This document shows, piece by piece, positions 20,040-30,595 of a stretch of DNA of 64,000 nt. A program made the position numbers and the translations under genes. Numbering within the stretch: position 1 is the first letter of the stretch; every line of letters starts with the position of its first letter. The stretch lies in NCBI GenBank assembly GCA_021292165.1, contig CM037888.1, positions 28,137,140 through 28,201,139 of the forward strand, given 5' to 3'. This DNA is from Shinisaurus crocodilurus (taxonomy: Eukaryota; Chordata; Lepidosauria; Squamata; Shinisauridae). The notes beneath the pieces are model-generated. The model did not search any database. It worked only from the letters and a program-made list of their open reading frames with translations, and was not told the DNA's origin.

Positions 20040-20621
20040 TAATAATAGGCAATTCACAAGCCACTGGTGTATACATTCTGCATGTTGCAGGGCATGGAGG
20101 TGAACCTCATGTTCACACTACACACACACACACACGCCACTTAAGCCCTCTTCAGATACCCCGCAGAGTTCAGTGAACACATATGGGTAGTAGTGGCACT
20201 GTGCCGACTGGGCATGTTCCCGCACTGCTACGACACCCACTGGCCACTCTCTCAGCAGCCGTGCATTTGGCGGTCCTTGAAGTGGTCCTTGAAGTGGGAT
20301 GAGGACCCTCATCATACGACCACTGAAAGTGCCACTGCTGGGGGAGGGGCAGCAAGAGTGTTAGGGGTGAGGTGTAGGGCTGAAGATCCCACTACCCCCT
20401 CACGTATTCACTGACTCACTGTGTGGGGTGAGGGGAGGAGGACCGAAGAGGTCTTTAATGTGTGAATCAAAGTCTACCAAAGTCCACCGTGACCTGAAAA
20501 TGAGACCCAGTCTTGTGAATCTCTTGGGACTGTGTGTGCTCAGGCCTAAGCACGCTCTTCAGCTCCAGAAGGTAACAGGTGCGTGGAACATGAGCATTTC
20601 TCGTGCATCCTATGCAGTCCG
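20040..20621. other. Unassigned stretch
   Basis: Contains a short CA run near 20120-20135 and no recognisable gene or interspersed repeat. Confidence 0.3.
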
Positions 20622-21297
20622 TTGATTGTAGATCACAAGCTGAATATGAGCCAGCAATGCGATGTGGCTGCAAAGAAGGCAAATGCTATTTTGGGCTGCA
20701 TTAATAGAAGTATAGCTTCCAAATCGCAGGAAGTGATAATTCCTCTCTACTCGGCACTGGTTAGGCCTCATCTTGAGTACTGCATCCAGTTCTGGGCACC
20801 ACACTTTCAGAAGGACGTAGACAAACTGGAGAGGGTTCAGAGAAGGGCATCGAGGATTATAAAGGGACTGGAAACAAGGCCCTATGAGGAGAGACTGAAA
20901 GAACTGGGCATGTTTAGCCTTCAGAAGAGGAGACTGAGGGGAGATATGATAGCACTCTTCCAGTACTTGAAGGGATGTCACACAGAGGAGGGCCAGGATC
21001 TCTTCTCGATCATCCCAGTTTGCAGGACACGGAATAATGGGCTCAAGTTACAGGAACCTAGATTCCACCTAAACAACAGGAAAAAAATCCTGACTGTCAG
21101 AGCAATAAGACAATGGAACCAACTACCTAGGGAGGTGGTGGGCTCTCCCACTCTGGAGGCATTCAAGGTGCAGCTGGACGGCCTTCTGTCAGGGATGCTT
21201 TGACCTGGATTCCTGCATTGAGCAGGGGGTTGGACTCGATGGCCTTGTAGGCCCCTTCCAACTCTACTTTTCTATGATTCTATGATTCTATGATCTC
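20622..21297 (+). repeat. CR1 LINE 3' end with intact C-terminal reverse transcriptase frame
   Basis: The plus strand is open from 20583 to the stop at 21203, and the CR1 part begins near 20622. The peptide shows the CR1 signature after the polymerase core: VDHKLNMSQQCD, then [11 protein letters not shown], then LERVQRRASRIIKGLE, RRLRGDMIALFQYLKGC and the C-terminal HLSGML-like end. A short 3' UTR closes with TCTATGATTCTATGAT, the CR1 terminal octamers. The copy is 5'-truncated, so it has no endonuclease or catalytic palm and cannot be active. Confidence 0.93.
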
Positions 21298-21795
21298 GTA
21301 TAAATACTAGGCATCTTGCTTTGGGCCCTCAACATTTCCTTCTCATGGCTGCATTTGAGATTTGGGCTTGGGCTCCACTTCCCAGTTCCTAGAATGGACA
21401 TCAGATACTTTGCATTGGATTTGGGTACAACAGCCCATGAACAAACAGCAACGACTTTTTCTGTAATTTAGCCTGGCACTGACACGTGTGATGTAATTTC
21501 TCGCCGCCACCACCACCACTCCCCCGGCATGCCTCTTCCTTTATTGTATTTCATTGTATTTCATTTTCTGGCGCATCCAGTTGCTGATAGTTGCTGGGTG
21601 CAGTAGTCTAGAAGATGGGGGCGCTGATGTGTCATGGGTCTGATTTGTTGGGAAGCAAGCACACAACATAATGCTGAGAAAACAGGTATGGTGATTCCCT
21701 CTTCCTCTAGGAGATCTTGGCACTAGTATCAATGACTGCACACATTGCAAGCCACAGGAGCAAATAAAGAGAAAGAAAAGCAGAGTCAATAGATA
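21298..21795. other. Unassigned stretch
   Basis: No gene or repeat was recognised. Confidence 0.3.
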
Positions 21796-22045
21796 CAGTC
21801 ATGCCTTGGATTGAGAGCATAATTCGTTCCGGAAACATGCTTGTAATCCAAAACACTCTTATATCAAAACAAAATCCCCCCAAAAAAATTTGTATAAAGA
21901 TTTTTAATTTAAGCCGTACTACAGTACTTGTATTGCAAGACGACGCTTGTATATCAAGTAAAAAAAAATTAAATAAATATTTAAAAATTTGCTTGTCTTG
22001 CAAAACGCTCTCAAACCAAGTTACTTGTAATCCAAGGTATTACTG
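21796..22045. mobile_element. TcMar-Tigger-like non-autonomous DNA transposon
   Basis: The element starts 'cagtcatgccttggattg' and ends 'aatccaaggtattactg', terminal inverted repeats of about 17 bases. It sits between TA dinucleotides (21794-21795 and 22046-22047), the Tc1/mariner target. The 250-bp interior has no transposase. A diverged inverted relative lies at 60790-60992. Confidence 0.82.
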
Positions 22046-22105
22046 TATATGGTTCCCTCCTCTGCACCTGTTGGCTCTGCATGTGTAAACCCAGGGACAG
22101 TTTTA

Positions 22106-22325
22106 GTTAGTTAGTACATTTATTTATTTATTTATTTATTATATTTATGTCCCACCTTTTCATCCAAACACCCCATGGCAGCATAGATAGTACTTCCCCC
22201 ACATTTTATCACAACATGTGTATGAGTTAGATAAGACTGAGAGTGACTGAGCCAAGGTCACCCTGTGAGCTTCACGAGTGAGTGGAGATCTGAACTCAGC
22301 TCTCTCTCTGGTCTAAGCCCGACAG
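22106..22325 (-). repeat. Sauria-like SINE, diverged
   Basis: It has the AT-rich tail, 'ggtgggacataaatataa' and 'ggtgaccttggctcagtc' on the minus strand. The 3' half differs from other copies, so it is an old or variant member. Confidence 0.65.
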
Positions 22326-22483
22326 ACTACTCAAAAACTGGCCATGGTGACTGAGAGCTAAGAGCTCTTGATTAAGCACTGCTTGGAACGGGCTGGCAAC
22401 TGTTCCCTGGATTGCCTTCTTCTGACTCACCACCCCCACCCCAAGGACAGAAGCCAGGAGGAGATGAGTCTCCAGTAGCAATG

Positions 22484-22730
22484 AAAAAAAGGAGAGAACT
22501 AAGTTCTCAGGATGCAGAATTCTTTAACAACTGAATTGTCTTCACTCTTTTAGTGGCGTCTCAGTCACCACTAAAACAGTGAAGACACTTCAGTTGTTAA
22601 AGAATTCTGCAGACTTTTTTTACAACCCCCTGAGGAAGGCCTTAGAGAAAAAAACACAGGCCGAAATGTGTTGGGCTCCTCTGTTCAATAAAGATTTTGC
22701 ATCCTGAGAACTTAGTTCTCTCCTTTTTTT
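22484..22730. mobile_element. Fold-back element with two nested inverted repeats
   Basis: The outer arms 22484-22516 and 22698-22730 are a perfect 33-bp inverted repeat. The inner arms 22514-22556 and 22568-22610 match at 41 of 43 positions around an 11-base loop. On the left, outer and inner arms are contiguous; on the right they are separated by 87 bases containing 'ctgaggaaggcc' and TTCAATAAAG. Class is uncertain. Confidence 0.7.
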
Positions 22731-23120
22731 CGTCACCCCCCCAGGGCCAGATGATGTTAGGGGGTGTTCCCCTCCCTTCCAAAGCCCTTCCCCTGAAGCT
22801 CCACCCCCTGGCATCATAGGGGTCTCTTTCTCTGTGCAGAGAGATGTACAGGGCAACCACTCCTGCCTCTCTCCCCATGGAAAAAGGGCAGTCCTTCTCA
22901 GCGCTAGAGAAGGGCTGCCTTTCCCTAGTGCTGAAAGAGGAGGCAGGGCTTGGGATAGAACTTGTAGGGTACAGATGGGAAACCACCACAGGCTGTATTT
23001 GGCCAGTGGACCAAAGGTTCTCCATCCTAGAAGAAAGGGGGAGCAGGGAAATTCTAGAACACACTCCTAGGTCCGGGTGTCCTAACCCAAATTATTGTGT
23101 AGTCAGTTCCAAGAAATTGA
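22731..23120. other. Unassigned stretch
   Basis: No gene or repeat was recognised. A minus-strand open frame through 22642-23064 has no recognisable similarity. Confidence 0.3.
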
Positions 23121-23400
23121 GCCAGTGTGGCGTAGTGGTGAGAGTGTTGGACTGGGACTCGGGAGATCCGGGTTCTAGTCCCCGCTTGGCCATGAAACTC
23201 ACTGGGTGACTTTGGGCCAGTCACTGATTTTCAGCCTAACCTACCTCACAGGGTTGTTGTGAGGATAAAACGGAGAGGAGGAGGAGGAGGAGGAGGAGGA
23301 GGAGGAGGAGGAGGAGGAGGAGGAGGACTATGTAAGCCGCCTTGGGTTCCTTGCAGGAAAAAAGGCGGTGTATAAATATAATAAATAAATAAATAAATCA
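23121..23400 (+). repeat. Sauria SINE, complete, with internal (GAG)n expansion
   Basis: The only plus-strand Sauria copy seen and the best reference for the family here. The head is 'gccagtgtggcgtagtgg' (A box), with B box 'ggttctagtcc'. Then come 'cactgggtgactttgggc', 'cctacctcacagggttgt' and a GAG run at about 23272-23328. The Bov-B-like tail 'ccgccttgggttccttgc' ends in AATAAATAAATAAAT. Confidence 0.93.
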
Positions 23401-23433
23401 TTTGAAACATGCCTCCCTTCTGCAATTTAGTAA

Positions 23434-23460
23434 AGTGTGTGTGTGTGTGTGTGTGTGTGT
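23434..23460. repeat. (GT)n microsatellite
   Basis: GT run of about 26 bases. Confidence 0.93.
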
Positions 23461-23480
23461 AGAGGGAGGAGGGAGGGAGA

Positions 23481-23646
23481 GGAAGCTGCTTTATACCCTT
23501 GGTCCATCTAGCCCACTATTGTAGACACTGACTGGCAGCATCTCCCCAGGGTTTCAGGCAGACGTTTTTCCCACCCTACTGGAGATTCAACTGGGGACTT
23601 TCTGCGTGCAAAGCAGCAGGTACTCCACCACTGAGCCACAGCCCCT
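23481..23646 (-). repeat. tRNA-derived SINE (family B)
   Basis: On the minus strand: 'gggctgtggctcagtggt' A-box region, a B-box-like stretch ahead of 'ctccagtaggg', then 'tgtctacaatagtgggct' and 'agcagcttcct'-like tail. Truncated little, with moderate divergence. Confidence 0.85.
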
Positions 23647-23660
23647 GAGCGGCATATATG

Positions 23661-23865
23661 CAGACAGTCCCCAGGTTACAAACGAGTTGTATGTAAGTCG
23701 GAACAGCATAGCGTTCTATGCGTTAAAATCGGCATTTACAGCAAATTGCGTAGTATACCACGCTATGTACTCTACATAAACGACGTAGCACCGGGGAACC
23801 CAGAAGTCCGTTCTTAAGTATGGGTTGTCTGTAAGTCGGACGCCCTTAACCCCGGGGACTGCCTG
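23661..23865. mobile_element. Tigger/pogo-like non-autonomous DNA transposon
   Basis: Terminal inverted repeats 'cagacagtccccaggtta' and 'taaccccggggactgcctg' bound a 205-bp element with subterminal 'gtaagtcgga' repeats. Flanks are TA-rich (tatatg left, tatata right) but an exact TA pair is not preserved. It is distinct from the family at 21796. Confidence 0.7.
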
Positions 23866-24790
23866 TATATACAGTAGAGAGCGAGAGAGATTCATGCATT
23901 CTGCCTTGCCCTACTAAAATCCCTCTTTCTTTGCCCACTGAATTCTGAAATAGCACATCTGTCGTCAACTGTCGAGCAATCAGCTGATGAGCATGCATGT
24001 TTCAATCGGCCTTGGATTTTCCAAGATGTGAGGTTTTAGCAGCACCAAAGTCCCTCGGTGCTCAGGATGTGTGTCGCCAAAGCCAAAGAGGCTGTACAGC
24101 CGCCGCGTATATCGCTCCTCCAGCCACTGTCCTCAGTTCCCAGTTTGGATTTTCTATTCAGCTGTCCTTGTATTAGAATAATTGTGTGTGTGTGTGTGTT
24201 TAGTGCGGTGCGGGGTGGGTGGGCGGGCGGGGAGATGGAACTCCTGCCTTACTGGAGTAAGAAATAAGAACCCTGCCTTTTTCATTCTGTTAAGAACTAC
24301 TCAGTGTGCTATTTCCCCTAATCCCTGCATTCATCCCCCTTCTGCTTGAAGCAATTCGTGTTTGATTTCCACCACCCCCCATCTGCTTTTCTTCTGGGTG
24401 ATTGGCCAGCCCATTTTGCCCACTCCGCGTTGTCACCGGGACGCTGCCGAGAGCTCTCCTGTTCCCTTTGTTGTCGTGTTCTCTCCCCCACCCCCTTCCT
24501 TTTAATCTCAGCCCAAGGTGAGACGAACTGAGCGACGGCAATGATGAAGCATTCAGGATGTTAGAAAGTAAACTGCTGGAAGAGGTCAGCCGGAGCAGAA
24601 GCCAATAAAATGCAAGGAGGAAGTCGGAGACGGAGGAACAAAGCAATTGGTAATGATGTGAAATAGCCGGGTCAAATGAGGGCTGTACGCCAATGAAAAG
24701 ATTCACCTCCAAAACACCTGGAAAGTTTACCGAACCCATTCACTGTTGGCAGCAGCTTGTCTCTTACCATGAAGTGCCACTAACGGCTTC
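23866..24790. promoter_or_regulatory. Long unique stretch, candidate conserved noncoding sequence
   Basis: Apart from a short GT run near 24184, this stretch holds no repeat. Bases 24520-24790 in particular look constrained, with phrases such as 'caattggtaatgatgtgaaa' and 'gccaatgaaaagattcacc'. No splice-flanked coding frame was found. Conservation was not tested. Confidence 0.3.
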
Positions 24791-25228
24791 ACAGCCACCT
24801 TACATTTGCACATGTCTGAACAACTGAAGTTGGGATGGTTTCCTGTGAAGTCAAGCGAAGGTCCTTTTCTGTATACGATCCGTGTCCCTTTGTTTTTAGT
24901 ATTTAAGTCAGCTGCAGTGCGGGATAGGACCTTTCTGTCCTGCCACAGACACCGTCAGACCTAGTACTGGTGAATCCGTGTCACATCCACATGTTATTTT
25001 ACCCAGAATTCCAATTCTGTTTCTGCAGCATTAATCTTCAGATTTATTTTTTAAAAAACCTTCCAAAATACATACATGGATACAGTTAAATGTGTATTTT
25101 CCTCTCAAAATATGTAGTTAAACGTGTGTGTGTGTGTGTGTGTTTATGTGTCTGCGTTTCTGAAAATGCTAAACTGAGAAGCACTGTGTCACAATATTCA
25201 GAGCAGTGCAAAACCCCATGGTTCGATC
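24791..25228. other. Unassigned stretch with (GT)n
   Basis: A GT run lies at about 25123-25145. Nothing else was recognised. Confidence 0.35.
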
Positions 25229-25722
25229 AACACTAGGAATGGGTGAGAAATTCACTGGGTTCACATTTTAATGTGAGAATATGCAATTTGCACCTCCTGA
25301 GACTAAACACGGAAATGGAATGCATCTTGCTAACAAAATCCATGCATTATTGTGAGGTTTGCAACGAGGGGATTTGGTGGGGCGGGGTGAGGATGCGCGC
25401 ACACAACACACTCTGTGCATTTGAAATGCGTGAACAAAGAATGCATACATTCGAAAAATGCAACACGATGGAAAAAGTGTTGTTGTTTCTAAATGCATAC
25501 ACATTTAAGGAACAACATGTTTTTTTCCATTGAGAAAAGTGGTTTAGCTTGCATTTTTCAAATGTACGCATCTTTAGTGCATACATTTGCACAAATGCAT
25601 ATTTGCACAGATGCATATATTTAAATGCATACATTTAAGAAATGCATACAAATGATGCATACATTCTTTTTTTTGGGGGGGGGAAGAACATTCACAGAAA
25701 TCTGTACAAATTCCTCTGCAGG
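25229..25722. repeat. 'TAGGGATG'-type element, probable non-autonomous DNA transposon
   Basis: It starts 'ctaggaatgggtgagaaatt' and ends near 'atctgtacaaattcctc'. The inside is a degenerate series of TGCATACATTT-like and TTTGCACAAATGCA-like words. Comparable elements lie at 26796, 30012, 53480, 54486 and 58896. Boundaries are approximate. Confidence 0.5.
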
Positions 25723-25842
25723 GGGGAAAAGGCTTGCAATTTGATGTAGACCAGAGTCAGAACAAGTGTGGTAATAGGAAAAAAAAGAACCTCAATGAGA
25801 CTGAGATTGACACAGCAATGGAGTTCACAGCAGCATGCACAA

Positions 25843-26015
25843 CTCCCCCGCCCATTTTATTCTTACAACAAACCTGTGAAGTAGGTTAGGCATGCTGAGA
25901 GAATGAAGGGCACATGTCCACTCAGTGAGGTTCATGTCTGGATGGGGATTTAAATCAAGTCTCTCCAGCCCAAGGGCCACCCACTGGCACATCGTCTCTT
26001 GGCCCGAGAGACGTA
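25843..26015 (-). repeat. Sauria-like SINE, diverged
   Basis: 'cctaacctacttcacagg' and 'ggttcatgtctgg' with order as in Sauria SINEs on the minus strand. Head and tail are degraded. Confidence 0.6.
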
Positions 26016-26035
26016 GCTCAGATAATTTCATATAG

Positions 26036-26170
26036 CAGGGATGGGGAATGTGTGGACATCCAAATGTGGCTGAACGGCAACTCCCTTCATCCCTCAGAAT
26101 TGGCCATGTGCATGCTAGGACTGATGGCCATCCACCAATGTCTGGAGGATCACATGTTCCCCACCCCAGT
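26036..26170. mobile_element. hAT-like MITE, diverged
   Basis: Ends 'cagggatggggaatgtg' and 'cacatgttccccacccca' are inverted repeats. The palindromic inside has 'cggcaactcccttcatcc' and a complementary half, now much altered. Confidence 0.65.
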
Positions 26171-26795
26171 CAGGGAGGAATTTGCAATGACTGAATTCCT
26201 CAAGCAAGCATCCCATTGGGAACCTCAACCTGCCCAATGGGGAAATTCAACAGGCCCCATTGCGAATCTCTTGCAATTTAAGAAAGGAAAGCTATGATTC
26301 ATCACTAGACCAACGTTCATATTTTCTTTGTTCTTTTTCATCTCCCATCATAGTAACGATAGATGAATGTGAACTTAGAATTGGGTTGGCTTGGAAGGGA
26401 ACTCCCCTAAGTCATTCAAAGAGCCTCAACTGTAGTGAGTTGAACTAAGTCCCCTTTGAGGAGCTTTGCTCTAGTGCAAAAAGAGGTTCACCCACTGAAC
26501 CTCCTGCTAGATTGCCCTCCTCTTCTAGTCCCCCATTTCCAAGAAACCCCCACTTATTTTTTCACAGTGGGGGGAGATAACCAGAGATGGGAAATGCACA
26601 GTGGACAAAAGAGGGGCCTTGAAGAGCTTATCATTAGCTGAAATGATGCTGCTAAGCATGCTCAAGGGCCTCATTTCCTGTCAGGAATCATGGGGTTTGT
26701 GGTTTTCCCCTAAACTGAACCAGGAGGAAGAGAAAACTACGTCCCATGCTTCCCAGCCATCATTTGCCGCCAAAGAAATTAATGGCACACCCAGT

Positions 26796-27300
26796 TAGGG
26801 ATGGATGAATCTGTCCATTTCAGTTTCTCATTTTCCCCATCTTAAATTCAGTTCATCTGGAATTTTGAGAATTGAGAAGATTGGTTGATCCAGAACTTTT
26901 ATAAATTCTATAATAAAACGTTTGCATGAAAATGTCAGAGAAATCCACAACAGATTCAAATGACTTTGGATTTCTATGAGTCCAGCCTGTTCAGTCGGCA
27001 GCAGACCAGCTTTGTCTGAGTCAGCAGTTCCGCAGACTGATGGACCAGTTTTCCACTTGGAGTAGTGGTGTTTCACTAATTCACTAATACTGTGCATTAG
27101 CGCTAATTCACACTTGTGCAAATATACCAAATCTGCATTAGTTAATGCGCACTTGCGAATTAATGCGAATTTGTGCAAGTAGAACGGACAGCGGGTAAAA
27201 TTAATCAGATTCCATCAGTGAGTGGATGATGGAACAAAAGATGCCCGACAATCTGTAAAACACAGACAGAACGGATTTCTGCAAAATCTGCACATCCCTA
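26796..27300. mobile_element. 'TAGGGATG' element with inverted termini
   Basis: It begins TAGGGATG and ends CATCCCTA, with 'gaatctgtccattt' inside the left end and 'ttctgcaaaatctgcaca' inside the right. The interior holds degenerate words such as 'gcacttgcgaattaatgcg'. It has no coding capacity and no clear target duplication. Confidence 0.6.
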
Positions 27301-28190
27301 CGTGACTGGTTTCTAAGGGTGAATGCTGAGTGGAGGAAGACAGCCTGCACTCCAGGCAGTTGTGTGGATACTGCTGATCCTGTATCTTCTGGACACTAAG
27401 CCAGTGAGTTGGACAACCAGAGCACCAAACATTCAGAAGTTAGCAGTCAGTTGGGCCCAAGTGTGACCAAGGGCCTTGTGAAGATGGAGAAGCAGCAGAC
27501 AGAAATCAGGCAGGCGGACATCAGGCAGAAAGCAGCAGGCAGGCAAAAGGGCAAAAGAGACAAGTTTCCCAGACTGAGGGAAGGCAGCAGATCTGGACAT
27601 TTTATTTTCAATAATGACACCAGGTTGGTCCTGAGCCAAGAGGATTCTGGGGTGTTGTATGAGGGTCTCAGTGTGCATTGCCTATAGTTCTTTGGCCAGC
27701 AGCTGTGGTGCTACAGAAAGCAGAGGCCCGGGGCCTAATTCAGGGGTGGGCAACACCCACCCCTGGCCTAAACCCTAGACCTCTTAACTTGAGCCCCACA
27801 GCACCATCACATCAGAGCCAGCACATAATTCAGTGTCTGGTAGATGGCGGGGGGAGCTGGGAATGGAAACTGCCTTCCCTAGTAAGAGCAGTGCGCTAGG
27901 GTGGGCATGACAATGTTGTTCCAGTAGTGGCCATTTCTTCAGAAGACCCATTGTGTCTCCATTAGCAACTGGCACCCTACACCAAGGCAAAGAAACTGAC
28001 ATGGAGGGAGATATGGAGAACCTCATAAACAAGCCCCATCTATTTCCTGCATCCTGTTATAAATCGTAATCTGCAGTGTGCATCTACCATATACATGTCA
28101 TTAATCTTTCCTATAACATCTCAGGCATTTGGCATGATTGCATTTAAATGCCTTTGAAAGTAATTACTGGATCCTGCCTAGCAGATTTTT
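27301..28190. other. Unassigned stretch
   Basis: A short hAT-like remnant 'caggggtgggcaac' lies near 27743. Nothing else was recognised. Confidence 0.3.
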
Positions 28191-28191
28191 T

Positions 28192-28374
28192 AAGGAGGAG
28201 GAGGAGGAGGAGGAGGAGGAGGAGGAGGAGGAGGAGGAGGAGGAGGAGAAGAAGAGAAGAAGAAGAAGAAGAAGAAGAAGAAGAAGAAGAAGAAGAAGAA
28301 GAAGAAGAAGAAGAAGAAGAAGAAGAAGAAGAAGAAGAAGAAGAAGAAGAAGAAGAAGAAGAAGAAGAAGAAGA
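28192..28374. repeat. Long (GAG)n then (GAA)n purine tract
   Basis: About 60 bases of GGA units pass into about 120 bases of GAA units with all purines on the plus strand. Long open frames on both strands here are artefacts of the repeat. Confidence 0.97.
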
Positions 28375-28434
28375 GATAATGATGGAGGATTGATTGTATT
28401 TCTAGATCGCCCATCTAGCAGGTAACCTGGCTAC

Positions 28435-28436
<2 letters not shown>

Positions 28437-28496
<60 letters not shown>

Positions 28497-28497
28497 G
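28437..28497. repeat. (GAT)n microsatellite
   Basis: About 19 GAT units, 60 bases after the purine tract. Confidence 0.96.
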
Positions 28498-28689
28498 TTA
28501 TGAGGTGGGAAGGAGAACTCCTTTATACTGTTATCATATTTGCTTGGCATCTCCAAACATTTGGTTGATTCTTCACACATGCATACACATATACATGCGC
28601 ACACACCATAAATGTGCAGTCAAACCCAAGCCTCTTCTATGGATAAGATATTCAAATGCCCATTATTGCTTCTGGCTGCATGGAACATA

Positions 28690-29205
28690 TTTATTTTCAT
28701 TTCCACTGGCTACCTATTAGCTACCGAGCCATGTGCAAGGTTACGTTGCTGACATACAAAGCCCTAAACAACTTGGAACCAGGATATCTAGCAGACCGCC
28801 TTCCCTTATATATACCCAACTGACCTTTAAGATCATCGGAGGAAGCCTTGCTGCTGGTCATTCCAAAATTATCGGAATTTCTCCGTGTAATGCCTCAGTG
28901 GCAGGCCTTCTTGGTAGCAGGACCCACCCTGTGGAGAAAACTCCCTCGTGCAGTTCAGGAGGCAGAAAATGTGGCATGTTTCAAACGCCTCCTGAAAATC
29001 CACTTGTCCACCCAGGCTTTCCCTGGCTTGCAGTTAAATTGACCATGCCGCTCCACTGTACTGCTCCTGTAATGCTCTATATTATCACTATAATTGGAAT
29101 TGTTTTTAAAATTGTATTTTAAATGTGATTTTAATATTTGTATGTAAACTGCTTAAGGATTTTTTAAAATACTCAGTGGTATAGAAATATTACAAATAAA
29201 CAAAT
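28690..29205 (+). repeat. LINE L2-type 3' end
   Basis: Encodes a broken L2 C-terminus: HFHWLPISYRAMCKV-like sequence, then YKALNNLEPGYLADRL, later a LWRKLP-like block and FKRLLKIHLSTQAF. The 3' UTR with 'ttgtatgtaaactgctta' and 'tggtatagaaatattac' ends in AAATAAACAAATGAAT. Confidence 0.85.
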
Positions 29206-29257
29206 GAATCAATATCTGGTGGGCCAAAAAACAGAAAAATCAAGCCAAAAAACCTAT

Positions 29258-29261
<4 letters not shown>

Positions 29262-29315
<54 letters not shown>
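29262..29315. repeat. (CAT)n microsatellite
   Basis: About 18 CAT units. Confidence 0.96.
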
Positions 29316-29352
29316 ATTTCCTTAAAATATGCATTCCCTCTAAAACAGGGGC

Positions 29353-29460
29353 TTACTTGGATGGGAGACCCCTCCTCTAGTTTCCTGCATTGAGCAGGGG
29401 GTTGGACTCGATAGCCTTGTAGGCTCCTTCCACCTCTATGATCTATGAAATCTATGAAAC
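29353..29460 (+). repeat. 5S rRNA-headed SINE with CR1-type tail, 5'-truncated
   Basis: It starts within 5S box C, 'ttacttggatgggagacc', then 'cctcctctagtttcctgca' and the CR1-like 3' end 'ttgagcagggggttggactc' down to TCTATGATCTATGAAATCTATGA. The box A region is missing. Confidence 0.8.
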
Positions 29461-29855
29461 TTATTTCAGCCCAAGGACCAGATTCCATTTTGGAGAAGCT
29501 CTCAGCAGGGGCCATATTCCAGTGGTGAGTGGTGCTGAAGGCAGTGGGGCCAAAAAAAGGCAATGGGGCAAAAAAAAAAAAAAAAAAAAAAAAAACCCAG
29601 CCCAAAATACCAGCATATTTTAGCTTAAAAGTCCTACTGCCAGTAACTAAGCCTCACATTTCAACCTTTTAGAATGTGGAGGGGGAACTTTGCCAAAACT
29701 GGAAACCACCAAACAATTGATGGTTGGGGGGAAGGGGGTGGGGCCTGAGGAAGGGGTGTGGCTTTCTGGGGAAATTCAGAGGGCTAGACTGGGACCCTCA
29801 CGGGGCCAGATTGGAACACCAGGGCTCAAGTTCTGCACCCCTGCTCTAAAACAAA
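29461..29855 (+). mobile_element. hAT-like element, family 2, with a poly-A tract inside
   Basis: Shares blocks with 55965-56325: 'ttcagcccaaggaccaga', 'gccatattccagtggt', 'ggaaaccaccaaacaa' and a right end 'aagttctgcacccctg'. An A run lies at 29570-29595. Terminal repeats are weak, so the class is tentative. Confidence 0.55.
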
Positions 29856-29925
29856 ACATAACTCTCCAGTGCAGGCTGGCAAATCTGTGATCCACCAAGG
29901 TGAATGTGGCCCACCAAGCCATACT

Positions 29926-29929
<4 letters not shown>

Positions 29930-29965
<36 letters not shown>
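29930..29965. repeat. (CA)n microsatellite
   Basis: CA run of about 35 bases. Confidence 0.95.
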
Positions 29966-29969
<4 letters not shown>

Positions 29970-30011
29970 CACTGAGTAGAAATGAAAAGCAGCAAAAACA
30001 TGTTTATCGTA

Positions 30012-30470
30012 GGGATGGATAAATCTGTCCACTTTGGTTTCTCTCACTTTCTCATTTTTCCAGTCCTAAATTTGGTTCTGAACTTTGAGGATTTTTCCAG
30101 TCTTGAGTTTGGTTTGTCCTAAACTTTGAGAATTTGTTTCATAACAGTTTGTGTGAAAAATCATAAGCATTTTGGCCCACACTTCTCCCAATACATGCAT
30201 TCTTGTATGCAATTTTGGTTAATATACAGAATTCTGCATGGAATGTTTGTACTGATAATGTTATTTTCAAGAATATGCCCATTTTTGTGAGCACTTTCCC
30301 ATAATATGCACATTTTTGTATGCATTTTTTTAAAAACTGGAGAATTCCATTGAAAAATTCGGAGAAGTGCAAATTTTGAAGGATAACTGAATTTCAGTTT
30401 GTGTATTGTTTCAAAAGTACAGAATTAGGTAAGTTTGCATTAAAATTTGAACCTGAATGAATTTCTCCCT
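30012..30470. repeat. 'TAGGGATG'-type element
   Basis: Starts 'tagggatggataaatctgt', almost the same as the left end at 26796. The interior is made of degenerate 'tatgcacatttttgtatgca' words. The right end is not clear. Confidence 0.55.
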
Positions 30471-30595
30471 CATTCTTAGCTTATCGATCTCTTGGCAATC
30501 TATCATCTATTGGAGTGCAGTTTGTAGGGTCACAAACTGTGAAGTCTTCCTCCAGTGCAAACATATGGGCAATTCAGCAAAAGTTTTGACTTGCT

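Noticed and set aside
28138..28425. Long Glu/Arg or Phe/Pro open frames on both strands
   Set aside because: They are translations of a trinucleotide repeat, not proteins.
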